A stretch of 36,314 nucleotides of DNA from the NCBI GenBank assembly GCA_023807065.1, contig JAJJLU010000029.1, positions 1-36,314 on the forward strand, in the 5' to 3' direction. The notes beneath the pieces were generated by a model, which saw only the letters and a list, made by a program, of their open reading frames with translations, did not search any database and was not told where the DNA came from. A program made the position numbers and the translations under genes. Numbering within the stretch: position 1 is the stretch's first letter; each line of letters opens with the position of its first letter. Shown piece by piece: positions 27,517 to 36,314 of the stretch. The DNA comes from Isotricha intestinalis (lineage: Eukaryota > Ciliophora > Litostomatea > Vestibuliferida > Isotrichidae).

Positions 27517-30447
27517 TTAATCTCCATCAATTTTTTTTCTTAATCTTTGATTTCTATAATTTTGAATTTTATTTTGTAATTCATTAACTAATTTATTTTT
27601 AGATTCAAATTTTAATCTTCTTTCTTCATCTTCTTTCATTTTTAAATATTGTTCATTTTCTTTTTCTTTAATTAAATGTTTAAAATCAGATTCAATTTCC
27701 TGTAATTTATTAGCAAGTAAATCATTATTATTTTTTTGTTCTTGATATTTATCTCTATAATTATCTCTTTGTTTTTCAATAGAATTTAATTCTAATCTTT
27801 GTCTTTCTTCATTTTGTCTTAAACCAGAATTTTCTTTTTGAAGAATATCAATTTCTCTTGTTAAAAAATCTACTTTTTCATCAATTTTTGAAATTTCTTC
27901 ATTATGAATTTGCTTTGTTTGAATATATTCACAATTTAAATTATCAAAATTTTTTTTTAATTCATCAAATCTTTCTTTTAACACTTTATAATTTATTTCA
28001 TATTTTGATTTTTCATCTCTCATTTTATTTAATTCATTTTCAGAATCTTTTGTTTTATTTTCCATTTTCATTTTTTCAGTATATAAATCTTCTAAAGATT
28101 TTTTAGATATTTTATTTTGTTCATATTCATTTAAAATTTCTTTTAATTTATTTTCTAAACTTATTTTTTCTTGATTTAATCTTTCATTATCATTTGCTAA
28201 TTCAATATTTCTATTTCTTTGAATATTTAATTCATTTTCTAAATGTTTATTATTATTAACTAATCTATTCATATCTTCTCTTAATATAATATTATCATTT
28301 TTTAAAGTCATATATTCAATTTTTATTTTCTCTATTTCAGCGTCTGGTAAATAAGAAACTGTTCCTTTATTTGCAAAAGCAGATAAATTTATATTTTCTC
28401 TTTGATTTCTGATATCTTCTAATTGTTGATTCATTTCAAAACTTTTTTCTTCTAATTGTCTTAATGAATTTTCTAAAATTTGTAATTTTTGTTCTGGAGT
28501 AAAATCTTCTGAATTTATATTATTCCTTATTCCTGAATAATTAGGACTTTTAATCTCTCTTAAATTAATATTATTATTAATATTATTTTGTGGATCTGGA
28601 GATTTATATTTTCTTCTAATTTTTCCTCTGATTTCTCTAATATCATTTTCATCATTTGAATAATAATTTTTAATATTTATGTCATTAAAAAGACTTTCTG
28701 GTTTATATATTGATTTTATATTTCCTGATATTAATGATGGATTAATTGATCTATAATTTGATAATTGTTCACTTATATTATTTGGCATTGTATGGGAAGT
28801 GGAATTTGTTATATCTTTTCCAAATCCACTCATATTTATACTATTATTTGCTACTGATTTTGGAATATAATTATTTTGTGTCTCACCTAAATTTCCTTGA
28901 AACATTAAATTATCTTCTTGGAAATTTTTTGAATTTAATAAATTATTATTACTATTTATATTATTATAACTCATTCTATTCATATTATTTAAATTCTTAC
29001 TCATATTTATTCTATTCATATCATTTAAATCATTCATGTTATTTATATTATCATTTAAATTATTCATAATATTATCATTCATATTATTATAGTTATTAAT
29101 ATTATTTTCATCTTCATAATTATTTGAAAACTGATTGAAATTATTATTTACCATTACATCATTTTCACTTAAATTTAAAATTTGATTTCTAATCCAATTT
29201 CCGAATTTCAAAGCTTTAAAAGAATTATTTAAAGGATATTCCCAAGGAACTATACAATTAACAAGAACAATATTACTATTCATTCTTAAAGTTTTTTTTA
29301 AACATAAAGTTAATTTACTTTCATTTTTAGGAGTCATATTATTAAAAGAACAAATAATATTATTACTAATAGAATTAAAAACTTTACTTGTATTTTGATA
29401 TAAAATTCTATTTATTGAAGTTTCATTTTCATCAATATCTCCAATTAAACCATAATTACTAGATGCTAATTCCACAAAATCAATTTGAGAATAATTTTCA
29501 TTTAAATTTTCATTATTTATTCTAGTAATACTATCTAAAGTTTTTTCTCTTTTTTCAATTATAATAGAAATTACTAAATGGCTTTTTCTTTTTAATTCAT
29601 TAACTTTTAAAACTTGAGATAAATTTTTTCTTTGTTTAACAGCTTCTTGAATACAAATATCATATTCTTTTTTATTATTAATTTCTTTTTGAGTTAAATT
29701 AACTAAATTAGTGTTAATTAAATGATTGTCATAATATTGTTCAATTTTAATTTGTTGAATTTCTCTGGACAATAAATCATGAACAGAATCTAAATAAATT
29801 TGATAAGCAGATAATTTAACAATAAAATAAGAATTTATTTGAGAATTTTGATTAGCTTGTTTAGTTAATTCAACTAAACTAAATATATCATTAATTGCTT
29901 TTGAAAGAATTCCATTTTCATTTATTCTTTGATCTGCACTTCCTCTTAATGAAAAACTTTTACCTGAATCAATAGGACCAAAAAATAAAACACATGAATT
30001 TTTCCCATGAAATAAATTAGTAATATTATCTTTAATATTTTCATTATATATTTTTTCCAAAGAATGAGTTTCATTATAAACTTTATCAAATTCTAAAAGT
30101 GAAGTATCTTTTAAAATAGATTGACTAAAATCATATAAATCATTTTTTGTTAAAAAAGTTTCATTAATTGAAGAACCTTTAATAGGTTTTGATGAAATAA
30201 TTAAAGTATTTGATGGTTGTTTACAAGTAAACATTGTATATTTTATGTTAGGATTTAATCCTTTTATTTCCTTTTTTAAATTTGGACTTTTTGATCTTTC
30301 ATATTTTTTATTTTGGTTTATATTTTTTATTTTATCGGTTTCCTGTCTTTCAAATTCATTTTTTTCAATATTTTGAGAACCACGAAGACGAGTTATTATT
30401 CTTATATTTTGATGGGATAATGAAGGAGAATTTTTAAAGGAACTCAT
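27517..30447 (-). CDS. Divergent kinesin-like protein with N-rich linker and coiled coil
   Basis: The 976-residue protein starts with a kinesin motor (about 14-425): NIRIITRLRG as the first strand, P-loop GPIDSGKS at about 157-164, and a typical VFNSISN helix. The usual switch I SSRSH is KRKSH (N283-H290) and switch II DLAGSE is ELASSN (about 326-331), so nucleotide hydrolysis may be altered. An extra 50-residue Lys/Asn-rich insert follows the first strand. Residues about 430-520 are an Asn-rich linker with repeated NNMN/NDMN units, then a long coiled coil at about 650-960. N-terminal motor plus coiled coil suggests a plus-end motor or microtubule-binding scaffold. Its subfamily is not evident. 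Confidence 0.9.
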   Translation of the reverse strand: MSSFKNSPSLSHQNIRIITRLRGSQNIEKNEFERQETDKIKNINQNKKYERSKSPNLKKEIKGLNPNIKYTMFTCKQPSNTLIISSKPIKGSSINETFLTKNDLYDFSQSILKDTSLLEFDKVYNETHSLEKIYNENIKDNITNLFHGKNSCVLFFGPIDSGKSFSLRGSADQRINENGILSKAINDIFSLVELTKQANQNSQINSYFIVKLSAYQIYLDSVHDLLSREIQQIKIEQYYDNHLINTNLVNLTQKEINNKKEYDICIQEAVKQRKNLSQVLKVNELKRKSHLVISIIIEKREKTLDSITRINNENLNENYSQIDFVELASSNYGLIGDIDENETSINRILYQNTSKVFNSISNNIICSFNNMTPKNESKLTLCLKKTLRMNSNIVLVNCIVPWEYPLNNSFKALKFGNWIRNQILNLSENDVMVNNNFNQFSNNYEDENNINNYNNMNDNIMNNLNDNINNMNDLNDMNRINMSKNLNNMNRMSYNNINSNNNLLNSKNFQEDNLMFQGNLGETQNNYIPKSVANNSINMSGFGKDITNSTSHTMPNNISEQLSNYRSINPSLISGNIKSIYKPESLFNDINIKNYYSNDENDIREIRGKIRRKYKSPDPQNNINNNINLREIKSPNYSGIRNNINSEDFTPEQKLQILENSLRQLEEKSFEMNQQLEDIRNQRENINLSAFANKGTVSYLPDAEIEKIKIEYMTLKNDNIILREDMNRLVNNNKHLENELNIQRNRNIELANDNERLNQEKISLENKLKEILNEYEQNKISKKSLEDLYTEKMKMENKTKDSENELNKMRDEKSKYEINYKVLKERFDELKKNFDNLNCEYIQTKQIHNEEISKIDEKVDFLTREIDILQKENSGLRQNEERQRLELNSIEKQRDNYRDKYQEQKNNNDLLANKLQEIESDFKHLIKEKENEQYLKMKEDEERRLKFESKNKLVNELQNKIQNYRNQRLRKKIDGD
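28960..29110 (-). repeat. Asn-rich repeat tract in the kinesin linker
   Basis: An AT-only quasi-repeat of ATTCAT/ATTATTTA units encodes alternating NNMNDL and MNRINMS-like residues between the kinesin motor and its coiled coil. Long Asn-rich runs are common in AT-rich protist proteins. The tract is likely disordered and variable in length. Confidence 0.7.
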
Positions 30448-31232
30448 TTTCTTTTATTTTTTCAAATTTTATATTTTTTCATTATTATTATTTTTGTTAT
30501 TCTATTTTTTTTCTATAAAATATAATAAATTAGTAAAATAATCGTTAAAGATTTATTTATTACACTAAAAAAGTAATAAAAATTCCTATTTATAAAATGA
30601 TGAGAGAATATCCTTTAGAAGAATTATTAAAAAGTAATCAAATATCTCAAAAAACATAGAAAAGCTTCCTTATTAAAAAAAATAAAAATATATTGCGCAA
30701 TAAAAAAATTCCTAATAATATATATAATTAATAAGGAATTTAATCATATATTGATGTAAAGAAATTAAATAATAATATTATTATAAAACTTATGGAAGAG
30801 GATTTTATATTTCTCCCTCTCCAAACAAAACTATTTTTTACCTAACGCTGAAGGAAAAATTCTAACTATTCTAACTTTCAAATTCACAAAATCTTTTAAA
30901 CAAAGAAAAAACTTCTTCGGTTTCTCTTTCAAAAAATAAATTTAATTGAGAAAACAATAATACTTTATAAAATAATATCAATCAATATTAGTTAAAAAAA
31001 AAAAATATTTTTTCATATATTCATAAATTAAATATAAATAGGGAAAAAAATTGAAATTCTTTAAGATATTATTATTGTAAATTATCAATATAACAAATTA
31101 ATACTTTGAATCTTAAAATTAAAATTTTATTTTTTTTCATATTTCATAAAACTTTTTATTTAATTGAATTTTTGAAGAATTTTTTTTTATTTTCAAATTC
31201 AAATTTATTTATTAATTTATTAATTAAATAAT
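30448..31232. other. 785 bp spacer with short disrupted open stretches (+)
   Basis: This is bounded by the 5' end of the kinesin and the 3' end of eS30. At 30597 a + ORF starts MMREYPLEELLKSNQISQKT and stops at TAG 30657-30659; after the TAG the frame stays open for 23 codons. Near 30790-30945 two adjacent frames read YGRGFYISPSPNKT and NAEGKILTILTFKFTK, with TTC, CTC and AAC codons rarer elsewhere. They would need a frameshift to join. I see this as a possible decayed small gene of unknown family, not a proven one. The remainder is plain AT-rich. Confidence 0.35.
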
Positions 31233-31439
31233 TTATTTAATTTGATTTCTATTAGCTCTGAATTTCTTTTTAGCAGCTGCAGTAGCTTCAGGAATAATAA
31301 CAGAATATCTTTTTCCATATTGTCTTCTTTTTTTAGCTCTTCCAACAGGAAGCTTTTTTAATCTTTCTTTCTTTTCTACTTTTGGTGTTTGCTTTCTGAC
31401 TTTTCCTGCTCTTGTTAAAGAACCATGTTTCTTTCCCAT
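31233..31439 (-). CDS. RPS30: 40S ribosomal protein eS30
   Basis: This 68-residue, very basic protein matches eS30 throughout: [19 protein letters not shown], then [15 protein letters not shown] and a Lys-rich tail. It is a small-subunit protein near the decoding region, conserved from archaea to animals. Animal and some other eS30 genes carry an N-terminal ubiquitin-like fusion (FAU); here there is none, so the primary product is the mature protein. Codon use includes GCA, CCA and AGA as in highly expressed genes. It is head-to-head with the ORP gene across 111 bp. It was easily missed because of its size but is secure. Confidence 0.97.
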   Translation of the reverse strand: MGKKHGSLTRAGKVRKQTPKVEKKERLKKLPVGRAKKRRQYGKRYSVIIPEATAAAKKKFRANRNQIK

Positions 31440-31550
31440 TTTCTAAATGATATTTTTTATTCTTAATTGAAATAAATTAAAAGAAATCATTTATTATAAT
31501 ATTTAATTAGTATATTAAAAAATATAAAAAAGTTCATTTAATAAAAAAAA
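31440..31550. promoter_or_regulatory. Bidirectional promoter region (eS30 / ORP)
   Basis: Only 111 bp of AT-rich DNA lie between the two divergent start codons, so both promoters and leaders must be inside it. A ribosomal protein gene and a lipid-transfer gene share it. No conserved box was recognised. Confidence 0.45.
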
Positions 31551-33614
31551 ATGGTTGAAAAAAGTATTGATATAGAAAATAAAAATCCTGGTTTTTTATC
31601 AATTAATGCAATGATAAGAATATTTTTTACAGAATCAGATTTATTTATTTTTGATATAGATAAACTTAATCAATCAAGACTTGATAGTGAATGTTTTAGA
31701 GAAAATTATATAAATATAAAAACTGAATTAGAAGGATTTACCTTAAAAATTATTTCAAATAATAATGGAAAATTTTTCCTAATAAGAACAGAAAAAAAAA
31801 ATATTCTTGAAGAAATTAAAAATGAAATAAATTCTTATCAAACAAAATATATTTTAGAACATTATTTATCAAAAAAATATAAAATTATAGAGAATGATGG
31901 AACAAATATAAAAATGTCAATTTCATATGAAATTGAATTTTATATTCATTTATTAATTCCAAGATTAATAAGTGATATTGGAGAATTTTTAGAGGAGTTT
32001 AAAAATAAAATAAATGAACAATTTAAAGGAAAAAAAGATTATATGGAATTATATTATAAAATGTTTGCTACTTTAACTGAAATGAATAAAAAAATAAATT
32101 ATTTAGGAAATATTTCTCAAAAATATATGAATCAATTAAAAGATAAAATTAAATATGAAATAAAAACTAATCAAAATATTGATTTTGAAAAATATGAAGA
32201 AGAAGAAAAAAATAAAAATGAAAATGATGAAAAATTTAATGAATTATTTCAAAAAAATTTCCAATTTTTAAAGACAAATTATTCAAAAGAATTTGAAAGG
32301 CAATTTAATAGATTAAAAACATTAAAAAATTCAAATAATTTTGATAATCAAAAATCATTAAGTCATTTTTCAATAATAAATTCTTTAAATCATTCTTTAA
32401 ATGATTTAATAAAATATCCAAAAATTGAAAGAAAATCAATTCCTTTTAAATTAGAATCATCAAATGATTTTTGTCAAAAATTAATAGCAAAAATATCAAA
32501 TCCTCAAAATATTAAATTTAATATTTGTATGTATGAACCATTAACAATATTACAAAGAAGTTGTGAAAAATTTTTTTATCCAAATTTATATAAAAATAAA
32601 ATTTCATTAATTCCAAATGATGAAGATAAATTATATAATATTGTTGCTTTAATCATAAATGAATTATCATTAAATATAAAAAGATTTTTATCTCCAATTA
32701 AACCAATTTTAAATGAAACATATGAATACGAAGATCAAAATGTAGGGTTTAAATTTTTAGGAGAACAAGTAGAAGAAAATATATCTGCTTATGTATTTGA
32801 ATTACCAGATTTTAAATATTATGGAAATAATAATGGTTTTTGGAAATATAATTTAATTAATAAAATGTTTGAATATCAAGATAGAGAAATTAGAAGAATT
32901 GAAATTAAATGTAAAAATGAAATTATAAAATTTGCTTATAATGTTCCTATATTACAATTAAAAAATATTATTATAGGAAAACCGTATTTTGATTATCGAG
33001 GTATTGTTAAAATTTTTATAAATAGAGAAAATTCTAAATTAAATCAATCTTTCGCAGAAATTACTTTTTCAAATAAAATAAAAGGAGATTTCGAAGGTAA
33101 AATATATAATAATGAAAATAATATAAAATATCTTTTACAGGGAAATATTTATAATAATTTATATTTAATTGATGTAAAGAAAGAAACAAAAGTTTTATTA
33201 TGGGAATTAAATAATGAAGAGCAATATTTAAAAAATAGAATAGGTCATTATCATAATCATGAATATTATCTTCCTAATATTAGTTATAATTTAAATAATG
33301 ATAATAATGAAATAATGGAAAATATTCCTTTAACAGATTGTAGAAATAGAAAAGATATTAGAGAATATGAAAAAGGAAATATTTCAGATGCTAATTATTA
33401 TCATAAAATTATTTCTGATTGTAATAATAAAAAATCTTTGCCTCTTTATTTTGAAAAAGTTAATGATAATTATGGAAGTTATTATAAATATAAAGGTAAT
33501 TATTGGGAAAGAAAAAATAGAAAAATTAATAATAATTTTAATGAAGAAGATGAAAAAATTTGGAATAAGAAAATTTTCCCTTCAAATAAAAAAGAAATGA
33601 TATATAACAATTAA
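31551..33614 (+). CDS. Oxysterol-binding protein relative with altered ORD fingerprint
   Basis: The 687-residue protein ends in an OSBP-related lipid-binding domain (about 295-650). Family landmarks are the lid/core SIPFKLESSNDFCQK ... YEPLTILQRSCE, FLSPIKPILNETYEYE (canonical NPLLGETYE), GEQVEENISAYVFEL at about 404-418, and the C-terminal IPLTDCRNRKDIREYEKG (canonical LPPTDSRLRPDQRALE). The fingerprint EQVSHHPP is changed: SHHPP is replaced by EEN, removing the two His that bind the PI4P headgroup in known ORPs. Residues 1-120 may be a PH-like membrane-binding domain (FLSINAMIRIFFTES), and 130-290 are helical and charged. It probably transfers lipids at membrane contacts but may not use PI4P exchange. 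Confidence 0.88.
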   Translation: MVEKSIDIENKNPGFLSINAMIRIFFTESDLFIFDIDKLNQSRLDSECFRENYINIKTELEGFTLKIISNNNGKFFLIRTEKKNILEEIKNEINSYQTKYILEHYLSKKYKIIENDGTNIKMSISYEIEFYIHLLIPRLISDIGEFLEEFKNKINEQFKGKKDYMELYYKMFATLTEMNKKINYLGNISQKYMNQLKDKIKYEIKTNQNIDFEKYEEEEKNKNENDEKFNELFQKNFQFLKTNYSKEFERQFNRLKTLKNSNNFDNQKSLSHFSIINSLNHSLNDLIKYPKIERKSIPFKLESSNDFCQKLIAKISNPQNIKFNICMYEPLTILQRSCEKFFYPNLYKNKISLIPNDEDKLYNIVALIINELSLNIKRFLSPIKPILNETYEYEDQNVGFKFLGEQVEENISAYVFELPDFKYYGNNNGFWKYNLINKMFEYQDREIRRIEIKCKNEIIKFAYNVPILQLKNIIIGKPYFDYRGIVKIFINRENSKLNQSFAEITFSNKIKGDFEGKIYNNENNIKYLLQGNIYNNLYLIDVKKETKVLLWELNNEEQYLKNRIGHYHNHEYYLPNISYNLNNDNNEIMENIPLTDCRNRKDIREYEKGNISDANYYHKIISDCNNKKSLPLYFEKVNDNYGSYYKYKGNYWERKNRKINNNFNEEDEKIWNKKIFPSNKKEMIYNN

Positions 33615-34125
33615 TAAAGAAAAAGAATTTTATTATTAATATAAATAATAAACTAAAATATATTTTATCTCACACAATATTAAAACATTAAATAATATTT
33701 TTATTAATATTAATTGTCTGAATAGAAACAATCATTATTTTTTTTTACAATTTGGAAATCTATTTTACTATATTCAAAAATAAATATTAATATTCAATTT
33801 GATATAGTTATTTGAAACAGTTTTTACATTCAAAATTTCCAAATTATTTATTATCTTTCCCTTATATAATTAATTTTATGAATTTCATTTTCCTTTAAAT
33901 TTAATTCATTTTAAAATTGTTTCTTTAAATTAATAAAAAAATTACTTATTTGATTATAATTCAAAATGAAGGATAAATTGTAATTGATACGTTCATTCAG
34001 AAATGTAATTATCAAATTTAAATGATAATATATTTCCTAAATATAAATATTTCAAATATAAATCCTTTAAATATAAGATTGATTATTTATTTAATTTAAA
34101 AAAAGTAATAACATTTTTTATTTGA
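33615..34125. other. AT-rich spacer, no gene seen
   Basis: This 511 bp spacer follows the ORP gene and precedes (on the other strand) the 3' end of the SAS-6 relic. It holds short runs such as tttaaatataa repeated near 34015-34075. I see no coding relic, RNA gene or regulatory motif. Confidence 0.4.
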
Positions 34126-36192
34126 TTAAAATATATTAAGGTTTAGTAACCAAAGTTTGTGGTTGAATGATTCTCTTGGGAATTCTTCTTCAATATTATT
34201 ATTTTTTCTTTCAGAAAAATTAGAAGAATTATTTGAATTTTCCATATTATAATTTTCAGAAGAATTTAAATTATTAATCATAACTTTATTATTATTTCTT
34301 TGAATACCTAAAAAATTAGTTTCTAAAATTATCATTCCACTATTACTTATTTCTGAATTTTGAGAATATTTTTTATTTTCAATTATATCTGAACTTAAAA
34401 AATTATTATTTTCTTTTTATAAAGATTATCATTAATATTTTATTTTATTCCATTTAATTTCCAAAATTTAAGTTTTTATTAATATTATTATTCCTATTTA
34501 AATTTCCATTTTGAAAATTATGTAAATTATTATTTTCTCCATTAAATCTACTTCAAAAAAATTATTAATATTATCATTTTTAGTTTTATTTAAATAAAAT
34601 ATCATTTGTTTATTAATTCTATTAATTTTTCATTTTCAGTAATTTTAAAAGAAAAAGCTTTAATATGATTTTTTATATTTAATATATCTTTATCTTTTAA
34701 ATCATTATTTCTTTTAATATCATTCAAACTTCTATTTTGACTTTCTAATGACAATTCTTTATCATGAGTAATTTGTTCTTGATTTATTAAAGATTGTTTA
34801 ATTGTTTTTAATATTTTGATTTTTGGTTTTTAATATAATTTTGTAATTTTTGAATAATTTCATTTCCTTTATTAATTTCTTTAATTACTTATTTGTGAAT
34901 TTTCTTCAATTTTTAACATTTGATAATTTTAATGATTTAATATTATCTTCATTTGACTCTCTTTGTTTATTTAATGTATTAATTAATTGATTTAAATTTT
35001 CTCCTCCTTTTTCTTTTTCTTCTAATTGTTTATTTGTATTTTCTAATTTAAATATTAATTCTGTTATTTCTTTTTCTTGAGTAAAATATTTTTTATTCAA
35101 ATTTGAATTTTCTTCTCTTAAATTTTCTATCTCTAATTTATATACATTTAATTTTGTATTTGATATTGCATTTTTTCCTTCTAAATCTTTTTTAGTCAAT
35201 TCTAATTTTATTTTATTATTTTCTAATTCTAATTTTGATTTTTCTAATTCTTCTATATTATTTTCAAGACATAATATTTTATTCTCTAAATCTAATATTT
35301 TATCATTTTTTCTTTTTCTATTTTTTCTAATTGTATTTTCAATTCTTGAAAACTTTTGTCTTTTATATTATTTATTTCATTATTTTTGTCATTTAATAAA
35401 TTCTCATATTTTGTTTTTTGTTCTAATTCTTTTTTTTGAATAGAATCTTTTAATTGAATATTTTCATCAGTTAATATTTTATAATTTAAATTTAAATTAT
35501 TTAAATTATCTAAAATATTTTTAAATTTTGATTTAAATTCCATTAAAACAGAACCTAAATATTTTTTAACAATAGTATCATTAGCTTGATTAAATTCAAG
35601 AATTAAATAATTTATTTCTCTAAATTTAGTTCTTTCTTGAACAATAAAATCAGCTTGATTTAAATTAACTTTTTCTAAAATGCAATAATAATTATTATTA
35701 TCTTCACAACATAAATTAATCATTTTAATAAGAAAAGAAGGAAAATTTTGAAAATCAATAAGTAAACTTTGTTCTAATTTTAATTTGATAAAATTCAATT
35801 TCAGATATATTTAAAAATATAAAATTAAAGGAACATGAGGATTAGTAATATGAATTTGAATTTTAGGTTCTTTAATTCTTGAATTAATAATAACTATTTT
35901 CATTTGTTCTTTATGCTCTTCTCTTTCACCTGATTTAATTTAATATTTTAATAATATAATATTTTTACTTTACTAATAATTCTATTTCTTCCTTTTTTGG
36001 CTCTGTTTCTATTTCAGAATTATTTTCTGTTAATATAGATTTTTTCATTGGATTTACTCCTACCATATTTAATTTATATTGATTAAAAATTACTTCTTGG
36101 GAATTTCTTTTTGAAGAATTATTACTCTAATTTTCTATATTATTATTATTATTAATTATTTTATTGTCTTTTTGAAAAGAATTATTTGACAT
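34126..36192 (-). pseudogene. SAS6: SAS-6 centriole cartwheel protein pseudogene
   Basis: The minus strand retains a recognisable SAS-6 from head to coiled coil in broken frames. At 35700-35930 the head reads EHKEQMKIVIINS ... HITNPHVPLIL ... then FIKLKLEQSLLIDFQNFP and FNQANDTIVKKYLGSVLMEF, matching human SASS6 (...FQQGLLVDFLAFP, LLPGNDVEIKKFLA) without gaps. Coiled coil follows to about 34600, where LIELINK/NKQM recalls the LNKQ motif, and the last piece is an Asn/Ser-rich tail (34126-34335). Lesions: TAG at 36127-36129, frameshift near 35970, TAA at 35940-35942, TAA at 35811-35813, frameshift near 35310, stop at 34906 and more. No GT-AG intron repairs them. SAS-6 builds the ninefold cartwheel of basal bodies, so an intact copy should exist elsewhere. 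Confidence 0.85.
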
Positions 36193-36287
36193 TTTTTTAA
36201 TTATTACAATAAATTTTAATTTATTTTGAATTTATTTTATTTAAATGAAATAATTATAAATAAAGAAAAATAATAGATAAAAAGTTG
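36193..36287. other. Short right subtelomeric spacer
   Basis: Only 95 bp of AT-rich sequence lie between the SAS-6 relic's ATG and the telomere repeats, so the dead gene's promoter is nearly at the chromosome end. No fragmentation signal shared with the left end was seen. Confidence 0.5.
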
Positions 36288-36314
36288 ATTGGGGATTGGG
36301 GATTGGGGATTGGG
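36288..36314. repeat. Right telomere, ATTGGGG repeats
   Basis: Three full copies of ATTGGGG and a final ATTGGG (27 nt) end the window. This is the exact complement of the left repeat and has the G-rich strand at the 3' end, as expected for a right chromosome end. It joins unique sequence at AAAGTTG. The G4 blocks could form quadruplex structures. Confidence 0.96.

Noticed and set aside
28746..29069. 107-aa Tyr/Leu/Ser-rich + ORF in the kinesin
   Set aside because: It is the antisense shadow of the Asn-rich linker.
33367..33600. 77-aa + ORF within the ORP gene
   Set aside because: It overlaps the conserved ORD C-terminus in another frame and is made of Ile/Lys/Met typical of frame-shifted AT-rich DNA.
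35966..35980. GT...AG intron repairing the SAS-6 frameshift
   Set aside because: A GTAAAG...TCAG candidate exists, but splicing it in any phase does not restore the SAS-6 head frame, and the other lesions have no intron borders.
35200..36192. Euplotes-type programmed +1 frameshifting
   Set aside because: The frame changes do not occur at AAA-TAA/TAG slippery sites consistently, and several in-frame stops remain without a shift.
1..36314. Whole-genome reassignment of TGA to Trp or UAR to Gln
   Set aside because: Nineteen intact genes have none of these codons internally, use TGG and CAA, and terminate at TAA or TGA.
1..36314. tRNA, rRNA, CRISPR arrays, transposases
   Set aside because: I scanned for T-arm GTTCGA-like blocks, spaced repeats and transposase motifs and saw none; a covariance-model search would be needed to exclude short RNAs.

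Overview
This 36.3 kb window looks like one complete ciliate macronuclear chromosome. It opens with four copies of CCCCAAT and closes with nearly four copies of the complementary ATTGGGG, so both ends are telomeres. It is strongly AT-rich, with intronless genes, spacers often near 100 bp, and many genes typical of ciliates (ciliary and basal-body proteins, kinesin, small GTPases). Nineteen intact CDSs run up to 1518 codons without an in-frame TAA, TAG or TGA; 17 stop at TAA and 2 at TGA. The main genes therefore use the standard code, unlike many ciliates. From memory and unverified, a CCCCAAT telomere with the standard code points to litostome (rumen entodiniomorphid) ciliates.

Layout, left to right: telomere; a decayed minus-strand coding relic; a Cys-rich type I membrane protein of ELAPOR/EIG121 type (+); a divergent 14-3-3, a GSK3 kinase and an ABCF3/Gcn20 ATPase (all -); a tandem + cluster of two unknown proteins and a roadblock dynein light chain; a Rab GTPase (-) head-to-head with a CIMIP2-type ciliary microtubule inner protein (+); then a long minus-strand run of CFAP57, an EF-hand/PKI-motif protein, a C4C4 RING protein, a Not4-like RRM-C3H protein without RING, Gle1, Ran, an EF-hand pseudogene, a second PKI-motif protein, a divergent kinesin and ribosomal protein eS30; an oxysterol-binding-protein relative (+) lacking the family fingerprint; and finally a minus-strand SAS-6 pseudogene against the right telomere.

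Themes: cilia and basal bodies (CFAP57, CIMIP2, roadblock, kinesin, SAS-6 relic), mRNA export and nuclear transport (Gle1 next to Ran), translation (ABCF3, eS30), mRNA decay (Not4-like plus RING neighbour), signalling and traffic (GSK3, 14-3-3, Rab, ORP). Nothing suggests operons; each gene has its own short spacer.

The most unusual content is (i) coding relics at both subtelomeres and between Ran and the kinesin, whose in-frame stops mostly sit where Gln or Trp would fit, (ii) several proteins that keep a family fold but lose its signature motif (ORP, kinesin, Not4), and (iii) a recurring LY...PKI module in two unknown proteins. No tRNA, rRNA, CRISPR or transposon was recognised.
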